Origin: Coniferiporia sulphurascens
Lineage: Eukaryota > Basidiomycota > Agaricomycetes > Hymenochaetales > Hymenochaetaceae
Assembly (NCBI GenBank): GCA_002794785.1
Contig: NBBA01000015.1
Location: 124,001 to 188,000 of the forward strand
Reading direction: 5' to 3'
Length of the DNA: 64,000 nucleotides
The notes beneath the pieces were generated by a model. The model was not told where the DNA came from and searched no databases. It saw only the letters and a list, made by a program, of their open reading frames with translations. Position 1 is the stretch's first letter. Each line of letters starts with the position of its first letter. Position numbers and translations under genes: made by a program. Shown piece after piece: positions 1 through 11,007 of this stretch.

Positions 1-876
1 CAAGTTGCATTTTACTGACTATTACCGGCCATCATCGGATCCAAGGCGTTGCAACAGCGCTGGTGTACCGTTTAGGTATACATCTATTCTAGCTGAGTTT
101 TGGTCCTTTTATCGTCTACGGCATTTTCTGTAAAGCGAATTTCAAGCTTATTCTGCCGTCGCTTATCTTTGATAGCGAAGCCACATGCTGATATGAATGA
201 TTATGAAAAACTGCTGTTACCCCCCATTACTACAATCAGTTACAACTGTTGATGGAAAAGACTGGGGAATCAACGCCCGCTCTAAACTTTTGATCCTGAC
301 TGCAGTCCAAACAGGTTTTCATCATAAGTACCTGAAAAGCTTACGGTCACAGTGACCGTGTGAATTCCAAAAAATATCTCTTACTCAAAATGGTCATGTT
401 TTACCACAAAAAATAATCGCACGCTATAAAAAGGTGTGGAATCCCACCAGGGATGGCACTGGCGTTAGGGTCGAGTTTAGTGTGGCGGCCGTAGAATTGG
501 TTATCGTCCTTATAGCGCTCAAAATGAAGATTCCTTTTGGTGCGTGGCTTACCTTAAATTGCGATAGGTGATTGCAATACGGTCAAACATATAGACATAA
601 ATAGAGGGTACAAACGGGCTAATGAAAGCCCCCCCAACGCGCTCACCAATCCACTGTCCCGTCAAGCTGTGCGTCACTCAGTAGTATGAGCGACAATTTG
701 CAGCCTCCGATACCCGTCTTGGAGACGATGGGATTCCAAATGTATGTTTTTTGTCTTCTCCTTTACAGTAGTATCTGACGGGAACTTCATCGTTTCATCG
801 TTGGGCTAGCCTCGGGACAAAGGTAACACTCCATACATCGTGTTCCTTCTAATTGGAAAATCTGAAAATGAGTAAA
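1..876. other. No gene recognised
   Basis: No open frame of useful length, no splice-consistent exon chain and no repeat that I can match elsewhere in the window. Base composition resembles the rest of the decayed 0-11 kb part. Confidence 0.5.
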
Positions 877-1071
877 TATAAATAAATATAACGAACATAT
901 AAAATAGTACGTGTCATATGAACAAACCTTACTAAGTGAACGATAACGCAACGATAACGCATACGATAGAGCTAGTTAGTTATAGTAGTACTAGCCACGA
1001 ACTGTATAAAGCTGCTAGAATACATCGACGTGAAAAGTTCACAGCCTCAGTTACCGTGCGTAGTTGATTAG
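877..1071 (+). repeat. Diverged LTR of the local Ty1/copia family
   Basis: The stretch follows the 257-bp LTR found at 40558 and 47756 in order: the TAAATAAATATAACGAA start, then TCATATGAACAA, CTTACTAAGTGAAC, the run of AACGATAACGC words, a TATAAAG where the others have TATAAGG, and a GTGCGTAG end. It is followed by GGTTATTA, where the intact element has GGTTATGAG just after its 5' LTR. Internal deletions shorten it to about 195 bp. It keeps more CpG than the younger copies. It is an old copy; no partner LTR is seen near it. Confidence 0.6.
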
Positions 1072-1210
1072 CGGTTATTACGATTCAGTTTTACGACCAT
1101 TTATTGACTCTTTCAGAAGAGGTATTCACTTTCCCTAGCTGACGCACTGGAAGATTCCCTTATGTTGTCCGCTCAGATTGAACTCATGTGGAATGGCAAT
1201 TTAACACCGG

Positions 1211-2715
1211 TTACGTTTTTGTTTTTCATGGTGCGTTCCCTTCTCTCTTTGACTGGGACTACGCCTTTGCTCACTTCGGTCGTTCGTTAGAATCGGTACT
1301 ACGCACTAGCTGTTTTTATTATATATATTCCCGGTGAGTGCTACCTCCTCTGCGGTCAATAAATATCTAATCCATTCACAGCACTATTGTCTCCTCTCTT
1401 CACTGCATCTGCAAGAGTTCATCTTATCTTCTTACCATAATAGTGCTGACTTGCGCATTTTCTCAGATGTATGTACACAAGAATGTATCGCAAACTTGCA
1501 GTCAACTTACAGGGACTGTTCAGTTGCGAGCATTTCGCTTTGTTTTTCCCTTTTGCGGGTGGAATCGCATTAACGTTTGTCCCAAATATTGTGCTGGCCC
1601 TTCGGTACGTTCGCACTCTATTGATAAAGAGCCCTCTCGACTTAATTCCTGGGGCTCTTGACAGGGTTTACGCGATCTATCAGAAGAAAAGAATTGTAGC
1701 AATATCACTTGCTGTTTACCTCCTCGCCGAATTGGGCGTTGCACTGTGGCTTTACTGCACCCCGGGTAGTCACCGTTGAGTTTCAGTTTCTGTGTTTTTC
1801 GTTTTCGTCCCTCATTGTAATTCCCTCAGCTCTCATCCTCCCTTCGGTTGTTCAGAACAACTTTACTTTCCACAGTATGTTTCCATGCTTAATTTAAACT
1901 ATTCGCCTGCTGACCGCTTCCTTCCCGGAATTTAGTTTGCATTGATGTAATGGCAGATAAACTGTGAGAACGCTGTCTCGTCAGGTTACTGTAAGCTTAC
2001 AATGCGGGGCAGAGGAAACTTGCGCACCCCGGCCTTTCAGCTCATGCAGACTATTTACGACACTGGAGTCTTTATTTCAATCATCTTCAAGGTTTTTTCA
2101 GACTCACGACGTCCAAGATACGGTCAGGATCTGCAATCCGTCATAGCTGGTCACAGTGTGATTTATTACGCGTAAGTGCGGTCTGAGACGAATCTGTTTC
2201 AGACACTGATTGTGCACTCCAGCGCACTATTCTCCGCCAATTTTACATGGGCGATGATGATCTTGTTTGCACCGGTACGTGCTAGCTTTAGCGCTTAACG
2301 CCAGCTCTTTGGAAGCGTGTGAGGACTGACAGTTCGAGGCAGCCTGGATTGAAATATTCAGCAGGAATGTAAGCAAATAAGATTACCTTACGAGCAGCTG
2401 ATTCTGATTTCCAGCTGCAGACCTACGTTTGTGTGAGTAAAATTTTCTGGTAGGCGGAGTAACAGACGTTTTACTAACACAAGAAACAATAGAATGGCAT
2501 GTACAATGGCCAACAGAATCACATTGTCCCTACGACGTTTCGCCAATCCCATACAAGACACAATTCCGGATAAGAGTACACTTCAAGCCAATTCCCGCGG
2601 ACGGGGGAAGATGAGTAGCCAGGATTACACTGATACAACTCTACTAAGGGATACAACTCGCGGGGATACTGAAACTACTGAGCTTAGCGAGATGCGGCAA
2701 CCAGGAGATGTCTAA
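1211..2715 (+). CDS. DUF6533-type integral membrane protein, copy A (possibly a relic)
   Basis: This is a multi-exon gene of the basidiomycete DUF6533 family, multi-pass membrane proteins of unknown function. An acceptor TTAG at 1290 opens an exon reading NRYYALAVFIIYIP, matching the family's LNRY..A hallmark. Later exons read FFPFAGGIALTFVPN..LALR, then (acceptor at about 1665) VYAIYQKKR and a membrane span with YLLAELGVALWLYCTPGSH. Another span reads FTWAMMILFAP (about 2240-2272). The last exon (about 2492-2715) begins MACTMANRITLSLRR, like the end of the membrane core in this family, then a Ser/Thr-rich tail. Copy B at 7256-8764 on minus has the same exons. The donor after GSH reads GTTGAG instead of copy B's GTGAGT, so one splice site may be damaged. 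I could not fix the start codon or all exon borders; it may be a pseudogene. Confidence 0.5.
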
Positions 2716-4032
2716 TATGGGTAATCATCTAATGTAATGTACTTGTGCTGACTGGTTATGATTGCATTAAATGACCTGCTTCATGACGCTGAAGTAGACC
2801 ACCAAGTGCTGAAAGAAATCGAAAGCATGGTATTCCACCGTACCAAAAAACGCACCGAAGCGGAAAGCAATTATAAGGCATGATTATTGCAGCTCTCGAG
2901 ATATTGACAAGCCTCGTCATCACATTGGTAGCAGAGTTGTCGAGCAGGCTGTCGTTAGTCATATCGAGGTCGAGTATCGAGAGGGCAACGTACTCTTCCT
3001 CCCTCCAACAGCTTCGATTTGCCGCAATGCATCCTTCAAATACCTACATAACTTCCTGATGTTTACTTCTCGCGCTATGCGTCTGACATCCAGCTATGAG
3101 CCGGAGTCATAGTGCTACCCGCATCAATATATCAGACGTTCTCTCTCAGCCATATCCCTACCTCTTTAAGAATATGGACAAGGACCCGGGGATGAGTCAA
3201 CAGGCCCGAGCTCACTAAAACTCATTATAATTATGGGTCTTACTTAACCTTTTGCGAGTGGAGCTTACGCCCCGCTTTCGATGCAGGTCCCATCTTTCTG
3301 GGAGGGCGCCACCAATGATGGACGTGTCAAGGTACCTAATCATGTCAAGTTCAGCATCAACACAGGCCGATGCATACGCAAAACAAACTCAGGGACTTGA
3401 CGACGGCTAAAAATACGTGCTGCGGGAATACAGAAGTGGCAACAACCGGTGTGCTCCATTCCTGGGGGGCTTTATTGCTATGGCGCTTCCATAGACAAAT
3501 TGAACAAGTGGGCCACAGGGTTGATGATTCATCACAAGATGGTAATATCCCGCTGATACATCCGAGAATCTCGGAAGTATCAAACAGAAAAGTGATGAGC
3601 AGCTTACAAAGCTCACCAACCGGGTCATGGATATGAAAACGTACTGCGGTATTACAAGCGTGAGGACCGCCAGAAATCCCTGCACTTCCTCAACATGTGG
3701 TTAAAAGGCAGAACGAGTGTGTGTACTGTTCAAAGGAAGATATATAAGCGAGCAGCGTCTCCTGCTATGCGTTCCAAGTCATACACCAATCTGCTTTCCA
3801 TTCTAAATATCGGAATGTATTGGGATATCAAGAAAAGGTCCGCAGTGGACATACCAGTAGCGGGCGCCCAAGTATGGCATTTTTTTTAAATACATAAACA
3901 CCGTCCACTAATCGGTTCTTTACGCAAGGGTACGTCAGTACATCATTATCACCACAATAAGTAAGAACCTGCAGTATCGCAATACTATCATGACCAAATA
4001 GCCGGCTGAGTTTCACCACTACGTTGTCAGCC
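2716..4032. other. No gene recognised
   Basis: Short open frames only, without convincing splice sites or family motifs. About 2757-2880 gives a short coding-like stretch (DDLLHDAEVDHQVLKEIESM) that then hits stops. It may be a remnant, but I cannot name it. Confidence 0.35.
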
Positions 4033-5395
4033 ATGGATGAACTTCACGCTCTGACTAAGCTCGTAACCGGTCCCGTCAAACAGACATAGGAAAGCTGCGC
4101 CGCAAGAAATGGTACATTCCCGCCGCTAAACTTGACCTTCTATTTAAAGAGTGAAGTTGTTCAGGTGGGCCGCAGAAGTCCTTCAGGCGTCTGCAAATAT
4201 CGTTGTTGCAGCTGCGCAGCTCATGGAGATTTACATTGACACTCTGGACGACGGCATTGGCGGTAGGTTTGTTGTATTTGCAGGCTGTATTTTCCGGCTT
4301 AATTCGGTGGAGTGCCATCCGCGTTGCGACTTGCTTCCGAAACGAACACTGTCGAAATCTTGAGGGAGGCCGACCCACAGGTAAACCAGATTATGCTGCC
4401 AATAATATGGATGGCGCCTAATGCATCGCTCCCTAGGGACTCCGCGTAAATAATGCCGCAAACAAGGCGAACAGTAATGCTAATAAACCAGGTAAATAGA
4501 TTTAAAATGGTACCTTCATGCTCTAGGCTCGCTCCCCCAGTCTTCTTGCTACTGAGTATATCTTCACCGAGGTCTCTCCCGACATCTTTACAGATAATCG
4601 GACATCAGCACTCCTTGACACTAACAAAAGTGTCGCAGCGTTGCATGCGAAGTAAGTATCTGGCCTTTCCCGTTAGGATTTGCTCGCAATACTGGGATAG
4701 CCCCAAGACAAACACGTTAGATCATCCTGTATCCCATTTGTACGCATACACCCAGTTCTATGTGCGTATACGTCTAAATTGGACCACTCGGCGCGACCCG
4801 TGCGTTCAAGTCACCGGCATACGTAACGGATTCCTTGATGGATCGCGAGTTCGTCGACTCCTTTGAAGTGGACAAGACAGCATAGCATTCAACGTTGCCT
4901 TTGGGACTGATCTCCCTACGAATGAGCATGATTCGAAAAACCTGAGAATAAATATCACCTACAAATCTTCTTGATATTCATGGGAGGCGAGACCAAATTA
5001 ATCCCACAAGACGCAGTCCCCAAGGGTAAGCAACAGCGAAACCATAGCGACGTAAACCCTATTCCCTTAAACTGACTTTTCTTCCTGAAAGGGCTCGACT
5101 GGGCAAGCCTGCAGAAGAGAAGTAAATTTGTTGATGTAGCACCTCTACTACCCGACGCGGGGCACGCCGGCCTGTTTGATTACCAGTCCGATCCACAGGT
5201 AAGCTCAAGCTTACTGTATGTGTGCAGAGCTAGTAACGAAGAACTTCCTATCTTCATAGATGATGACCCTTCTGGATGGTCAAGAACGTACTCTGGAACA
5301 GTTCAACCAGCTTTTTGCGAGGTTCGGTTGAAGGCTATTGAGAGTGCTCCGAAACCCGTATTATACTGAAGGCTACCAGCGGACTTCGGCGATGC
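4033..5395 (+). pseudogene. O-methyltransferase ghost, catalytic core deleted
   Basis: Pieces in all three plus frames follow the order of fungal SAM-dependent O-methyltransferases (COMT-like). The N-terminal part starts at ATG 4033 (MDELHALTKLV), followed by NIVVAAAQLM and NTVEILREADPQ before a GTAAAC donor. Then come ATEYIFTEVSPDIFTDNR with ALLDTNKS before GTAAGT (4652), KPENKYHL, and MGGETKLIPQDAVPK before GTAAGC. The next exon reads LDWASLQKRSKFVDV and then jumps directly to APLLPDAGHAGLFDY. The last exon has MMTLLDGQERTLEQFNQLF. In the family, KFVDV leads into the glycine-rich SAM loop, the acidic SAM ligand and the catalytic histidine; about 100 residues holding all of these are absent. 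There is also an in-frame TAG near 4086 and at least two frameshifts. It cannot encode an active enzyme. Confidence 0.75.
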
Positions 5396-5833
5396 TCGCT
5401 TAATTCAAATGCCGTCTTCACTAAGACGTGTCTCTGTAGCAGCCGTGCCGGTCATCTTCTGGGAATCGCGAGTTAGCTTATACATAAGTAGACAAGAGGT
5501 TCTTACTCACCTGAGAAAATCTGCTTTGTAATTAATTCATACTTGATTTTGTACGAAACCCATTAGTCGCAAACCGTGTCTTCTCGAGGACCCGATAGCA
5601 CCTCAGTGCACATACAATTCTATCAATCTGATGCAGTAGACGAAGATCAGCGGGTAATAGGATGAACCCATTCCAAGGCAGTGCTGCTTAAATAGAACAG
5701 CTGGAATGGTGGTGTGCAAGGATTCGAGAAGAGCTGGAGGGACTAATCATCGACCCAACACCTGCGTGGGAATTACTCACCCCATTTTGGTATCGCTCCT
5801 GTTTTCTGTGACCGTTACATAACGTTCCCATTA

Positions 5834-5910
5834 TGACGTCAATATATGCGTATGTGGCTTGGGGCAAGTAGCCACAACGGATTATGTTATGCCCCTTCAT
5901 ATAACCCCCT
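5834..5910 (+). promoter_or_regulatory. Putative promoter of the small gene at 6003
   Basis: A perfect palindrome TGACGTCA (CRE/ATF-type bZIP site) lies at 5834-5841, CCCCT words (as in stress-response elements) at 5892-5896 and 5906-5910, and a TATAA box at 5900-5904, about 100 bp before the start codon. A C/T-rich tract follows. The words are seen directly; regulation by stress is inference. Confidence 0.4.
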
Positions 5911-6002
5911 CCCCCAAGGTTTAAAATTAGTTTACTTTCGTACCAACATAACCACCAAGAACTCTTCAACTACTTTCTGCAAATTACATCACCGTTTTCA
6001 GC

Positions 6003-6459
6003 ATGTCCGATATTCAGGTAGGTGACCGGCGAGAGCAGCCGGGATATGGCGGAAACATTGACCAGCCACGCAGGAGGGTGACAGAGTCAAGTACGCACCG
6101 TTCCATCGTACTGGTGAGTCAGACTCGCAAACGTCTTTAAACACCTCTGAGCGCTAACTTCATGTGTGTTTGCAGCCGACCCAAAGAGTACGAAAAGTCA
6201 ATCGACGGGCGAGGTAAAGCAGACGAATGAAAAGCCGACAAAGGAGGATCCAAACGTGAGCCCGACTCTGTCTTGTTGTCCAATTATTGTCTCAAGCTAA
6301 GCAAAAATCGTTTTGTAGCACGAAACCTTTACGATAGAAAATGATAACACCGGAAAAGAGTCGACGTATGGGGTGTGTCTCTCTTTTCCTATTGAAACGC
6401 TATACGCTCATCATCTGTATTAACAGGCACGAAGTATTACGGAGGTACTCGACGAATAA
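6003..6459 (+). CDS. Small hydrophilic protein, 84 aa, four exons; unknown
   Basis: Exons are 6003-6090, 6176-6255, 6319-6372 and 6427-6459, joined by GT..AG introns of 85, 63 and 54 nt. Introns 1 and 2 have CTAAC and CTAAG branch-like words. Phases fit throughout and the frame closes with TAA. The product begins MSDIQVGDRREQPGYGGN, is rich in Lys, Glu, Thr, Ser and Gln, has no hydrophobic stretch and no cysteine, and ends ITEVLDE. It is probably disordered and soluble. I do not recognise a family. Small charged proteins of this sort in fungi are often stress- or starvation-induced, and the upstream CRE and CCCCT words would fit, but that is inference. The exons are too short to show as long open frames. 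Confidence 0.6.
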
Positions 6460-7255
6460 GGGCATTATACTTTGATATGTGCACCTGATTGTAAACTGCA
6501 GCCTTAAACTGTATCAATACTGTTTATCAGAATCTGACTGGATTTATTTACCTCCTCACTTGCACGATATAAGGCGCGAGACGCATGCAGTCTTTGTGTT
6601 TCATGGTAAGTCCAAGTGCGCGTAGTACCCATGCTGAATGGGACCGAAATAGGAGCCTTACATCCCATCTTGGTCATCCCGTTTGCCGAACGCGCTCAGG
6701 GGATGAAATGATCTTTTATAATGCATATTCGGCCGCAAAGTTCGTGAATGGGGACCTGAATGGCCTTTTCTTAATGCTGGCTTGAGGAATGGGATGATGG
6801 GGGAACACAGCCACAAGCTCCGCTGATTAAGCTAGTTTTTTGGCTGCCCCTGATAACCGGAGGGCTTCGTCCCCAAATCAAACGCCTCAGCGCAAGCTAC
6901 CAAGAATAGTGTTATTACTGACATGTAAATGTGGCCTGCTACACAGCTGCAATCTGTATAGCTTGGCTTAGGATGGGACGACTTTTAGGGTGCCTTACGT
7001 AACTTTATGGCTTAAAGACTGTTGATCTTTGGGACACAAAACCAAGCGGCCGCTTCAACCTGAATTTCGCTTTCCCTCTTCCTTCTTCTTTCAGAGTAAC
7101 TTTCCTCTCTAGTCTGTCGAACTTAATAAGGAGACCGGTATTGGTGCAGACCGTAACATATGACACAGGCATTAATTTCGTGCGTGAGCCACCATTTGTT
7201 CACGATGTGCTAGCGGGTGAAATTTTTTACATCGTACATAATGTTGCGCGGACCG
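6460..7255. other. No gene recognised
   Basis: No splice-consistent coding region found. It includes the 3' flank of the small gene and the 3' flank of DUF6533 copy B. An open frame at 6585-6785 has no recognisable content. Confidence 0.4.
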
Positions 7256-8764
7256 TCAAATGTCTCCCACAGCTAGTCCAGTAAGCTCGATTGCTTCAGC
7301 ATCCCCACGATTAAAACCCGCAATACTTGCATCCAAATCCGTCGTACAACCATTACGTCCCTCTGTGGATACTTCAGAGGAATGGGCGTACCAGCGAAGC
7401 ATATTCACACTGCCTGACTCCTGCTCGGGAGCTCCGAAGCGCCGTAAAGATAGCGTAATTCTGTTGACCATCGTACACGCCATGCTGTTGTGCTGATGTA
7501 TTAGTGAAACATGCTCTTGATTGATCGTGATACTAAACCTACATGAGCGTCGGACTGTGGAGCGGGTAATATTTGTGAGCTTCTCAAAGACAATAATTGT
7601 TCATCTAACTCACACTGCTGCTGTATATTTAAGGCCGGTCTGCAATGTACATTGAGCCCCTTTGCCGATGATGTGGAGGATGAGTGACAGCGTACCGGAG
7701 CAAACAGAACCATCAATGTCCAGGTAGCGTAGGAAGAAAAGAGAACGCTGGTCCATGAATTTACTAATGTCTGCTTTTTTTGAATTTTGGGTGTGCTCAC
7801 GCGTAGTAAGTTACACCGTGCTTGGCGAACAGATATAACAAGTCTTGTCCGTCATTCGGATGTCGCCTGGCCTGAATGACCTTGAAGATGATTGATAGAA
7901 AAATGCCAGTGTCATAAACGGCCTGCATCATTGGGAAAGCCGCGGGGCGTAAGTTTCCGCTGCAACACATAGTGAGCTAAACAATTAACAGCTTTATAAG
8001 CCCGAGTCCTTACAGACGGTCCGCAACCCCTTCAATGCAGACTATTCGGTGATGAGAAAACAGCGGGCAAGAAATATTTTGATTAACCACAAACTGTGAA
8101 AGGTATTGTCGTGCTGAAAAGGTTGGGGAAGGATAAGGGCTGGTGAGGGTTTAGGAATACGAAGACGACGAGATGGATGGAAACTCACGATGACTGCCTG
8201 GAGTACAGTAAATCCACAGACCAACGCCCAGTTCAGCTACAAGGTAACCGGCAAGCAATCGTGCCACGAATTTGTTCCTATGATATAGTCCATACACACT
8301 GTTAATATTTTTGGAAGCTCAGCGGATAAATTTTGCATCATAATAGAAAATGCGCGTACCGGAGAGCCAATACGGCATCTGGGGTGAAAGTCAACGGCAT
8401 TCCTCCCGCGAATGGCAAAAATAAGGCGAAACGTTCGCATCTGAAAATACTTATCGTAGGTAGACATAATTATAATTGAAAATGATTAGTCGATCACATA
8501 CACCTGTCAGAGTGTACAGAAATCAGTGAACACTCGAAGTAAGTACTTTCGGTACAATCTTACGCTGGGAGTGAAGAGAGGAGAGAACAGTGCTGCGGAT
8601 CCTAATGTGAGAACGATTTTTTTAAACACATGGATCACACTCACCAGCCATATATATACAGAAAAACGCGAATGCGTAATATCGATTCTAATAAAAGCTA
8701 ACCTGAGTAAAAGGCATCGGTCTCTTGAGAAACGAAGATAATGTACCATGAAAAACAAGAATGT
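7256..8764 (-). pseudogene. DUF6533-type membrane protein, copy B
   Basis: This is an inverted, diverged copy of the gene at 1211-2715. In minus-strand order: NRYYAFAFFCIYM (after a TTAG acceptor near 8690), the exon CERFALFLPFAGG..LTFTP..VLALR (after TTTTCAG near 8430), VYGLYHRNK and the span YLVAELGVGLWIYCTPGSH, FSSYATWTLMVLFAP, and a last exon MACTMVNRITLSLRRF (7483 to a stop at 7256). Unlike copy A, the acceptor before VYGLY has lost one base (AACAG then TGTAT instead of CAG then GGTTTAC), which shifts the frame unless another site is used. The donor after GSH is a good GTGAGT. It is probably non-functional, though expression cannot be excluded. The tail after LSLRR differs strongly from copy A. 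Confidence 0.6.
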
Positions 8765-9580
8765 AACCAATGTGAATTTTCCGCTCCATATGAGCTCGAT
8801 CTAAACGAGCAATAGGACGTGAGCATACTATTGCTATGTTGACTGAGAAAGAATGGCTACCTCGTCCGGAAGAGTCAATATATGATCGTAAACCTGGATC
8901 GTGAAGAATGCGAGAGCCGCTTCCTTTACTTCATAATCAGAGCTATACCGGGAAAAGGTGAAGTTGTGAAGGTGCGTTACTTTTGTTACAAGGCTAGCTC
9001 GGAAACAAAAAGTCAGTTAATTATAAATACGGAGCGAATAACTGAAGGCACACATTTGGAACCCCACTTCCTTCAAGTCCGGAATAAGAGGTTGTATAAC
9101 GTCGACGTTCATGTTATCTTACGAGGTGTGATTAAATGGAGGGATAGAGAAGAGAACTGAAGATAATGATACTCATCACAACGATTGAACACACTGTTTA
9201 TGTAGATACAAACCAGCACAGCACGGCCAACCGCCAACGCCCAACATATCAATGAATGCGAAAAGATAACTGATGAAAAAGGGGCGTGATCTTTCTTCCG
9301 TGATGTATACTGGGAAGAATCAAGAGATGCATCAGCAGAGGGAAAACAAACAAGTCTAGAAGCACCGCATTGACAATCAAAGAGAACCAAGCATACCATT
9401 ACGTACCGTACAGGCTCTATATTGAACGTGATTTCACCTTATTTTATCACTTTCAGTGGCGTATGTCACGGTATCGTTAAAAAAGACTGTACATACAAGA
9501 GTCAGTGATTCATATGGGACCAGGAGGGACAAGGTTAAGCAAAGTGAAGATAGCAATGCAGTTAATAATAGCCGATCACC
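8765..9580. other. No gene recognised
   Basis: It holds one 92-codon open frame (8882-9160, plus) of charged, Arg/Glu-rich composition without a recognisable domain and without supporting splice sites. Nothing else is seen. Confidence 0.35.
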
Positions 9581-9617
9581 ACAGGACATCCGACTGATTG
9601 GATGTCTATTTACGATA

Positions 9618-9771
9618 CACAGCGCGGGAAATGACATTCGATCTGATGGATTGAGGAATGTCGTGGGGATGGAAAATATGAAATCCTCTTTGTGCAAGAG
9701 AGAAATTCCAAGTCTTCTGTCTCGACCACATGCATTATTTCAATGGCGCCAATGGCATTTCCCGCGCCGTG
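9618..9771 (-). mobile_element. 154-bp MITE, copy 1
   Basis: A short non-autonomous element with inverted ends: left CACAGCGCGGGAAATGACAT, right reverse complement CACGGCGCGGGAAATGCCAT. It is flanked by the 3-bp direct repeat ATA (9615-9617 and 9772-9774). It is about 80% identical to a copy of exactly the same length at 52660-52813 in opposite orientation. A 3-bp duplication and GC-rich ends would fit PIF/Harbinger-type mobilisation, but the superfamily is inference. Confidence 0.8.
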
Positions 9772-10123
9772 ATATAAAGATCCGTTCCAAAACAGATCCA
9801 TCTATTACACCCGCTTGCATATATAAGGAGACCGACCGGAATTAAAATGAGTGTCCGGTGCGTCTCCTGCAGTGCATGTCGTACTTTTTGTGTTTCCGGG
9901 TTGATAAATCCTGTCGGCAGTATCTAGTTCCGGTGTTAGTGTACTGCTGCTGTTGTCGTTGAAGTTCATCTTGATCATCTTCAGTTTTCAGGGTCTCAGA
10001 AGATTTCATTCCCTGGAAGCATCAACCCATACGTTTTAGTTCAAGTGAAGTAGGTACTGTATATGGGAAAGAGACATCATTTTTGCCAAGTCCAGACATA
10101 CACATTTTAGTTTTGGCCAGCCT

Positions 10124-10144
10124 CACGATATATGCAAACGGCTG
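10124..10144 (+). mobile_element. Terminal relic of the mariner family
   Basis: CACGATATATGCAAACGGCTG followed by TA matches the right end of the large mariner element (ATGATATATGCAAACAGCTG then TA at 50005), again differing at CpG/TpG positions. Only the terminal ~21 bp match; the rest of the element is gone. Confidence 0.45.
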
Positions 10145-10176
10145 TAAATAGACACCCGATCGATCGGATGTCCTGT

Positions 10177-11007
10177 ACCAGCGCCGCAGGTACTCGGCCA
10201 CCCCTGATCACCGCTACCAAGCTGTACCTGAAAAATCGGGTCCGCGAGAACCACACCAGAGCATACTACAGAGGGAGACGCTGCATCACATCATAAAATT
10301 ACACCGGAACGAACAGAACCACCGTAATTTTTGGTGCAAGATTCCAAGATTAGAAGAGATATCACGCTGGACCGCTAGCAACCTAGAAACTCTCCAATTC
10401 AGGATCGTGCTTACATGCACTAAATCATACATGTACAGTACATGATCGGCAAAGTCGGACTGTATGCGTTGTCCGACTCTCGTACTACGCGTTGCGCGAT
10501 TCGGAACAGATGGATTGAGGGAGACCAAAGGGAAGTAGCACTACAATTTCCATGACTTGAATTAATGTCGCGAAGCATGAGTTCCTTCCGCAGAGTATGT
10601 CAGCTTCACGAAACTTACAGCAGTTTTTCACATATCGCATGCTAGCTCTTCGATATAATCTATCTAACGGCGGACCAAAAAAACTGGTTAGTCTTACTGA
10701 GAAAACGCAGTACCTCCTGCAAGTGACAGGACTAGTGTGGGTGACTCGGATCTATACGGATGTTTGGGGTGATGTTGACGTAATCTTCCCCATTCCTCCT
10801 CACCCTTTAACTTCTCAAGGTCTGCCCGCTGCAAGCCCGATCTCCTAAAGCTTAAGTATGAGCATGTGGCAACGTGAGCGGACTTCCTGCCCTGCGTGCG
10901 TAATGAAAGGAAGAAATAGTAAACATTCAATGTGTGGCAATACGCGCGTAGATATTGTACAAAAAGTGTTATTATAAATTATCACGCAACCAAGGTACGC
11001 GATCCTA
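10177..11007. other. No gene recognised
   Basis: The 3' flank of the large minus-strand gene. No exon chain, RNA gene or repeat was recognised. Confidence 0.4.

Larger units (their letters stand above)
9581..10176. repeat. Inverted 33-bp ends around transposon debris
   Basis: The 33 bp at 9581-9613 (starting ACAGGACATCCGA, ending CTATTTAC) match the reverse complement of 10144-10176 at 29 of 33 positions. Four bases inside the left end begins the 154-bp MITE; just inside the right end is a mariner terminus. The pair could be the ends of an old DNA transposon or one arm copied in inverse orientation. No coding region was recognised inside. Confidence 0.4.
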
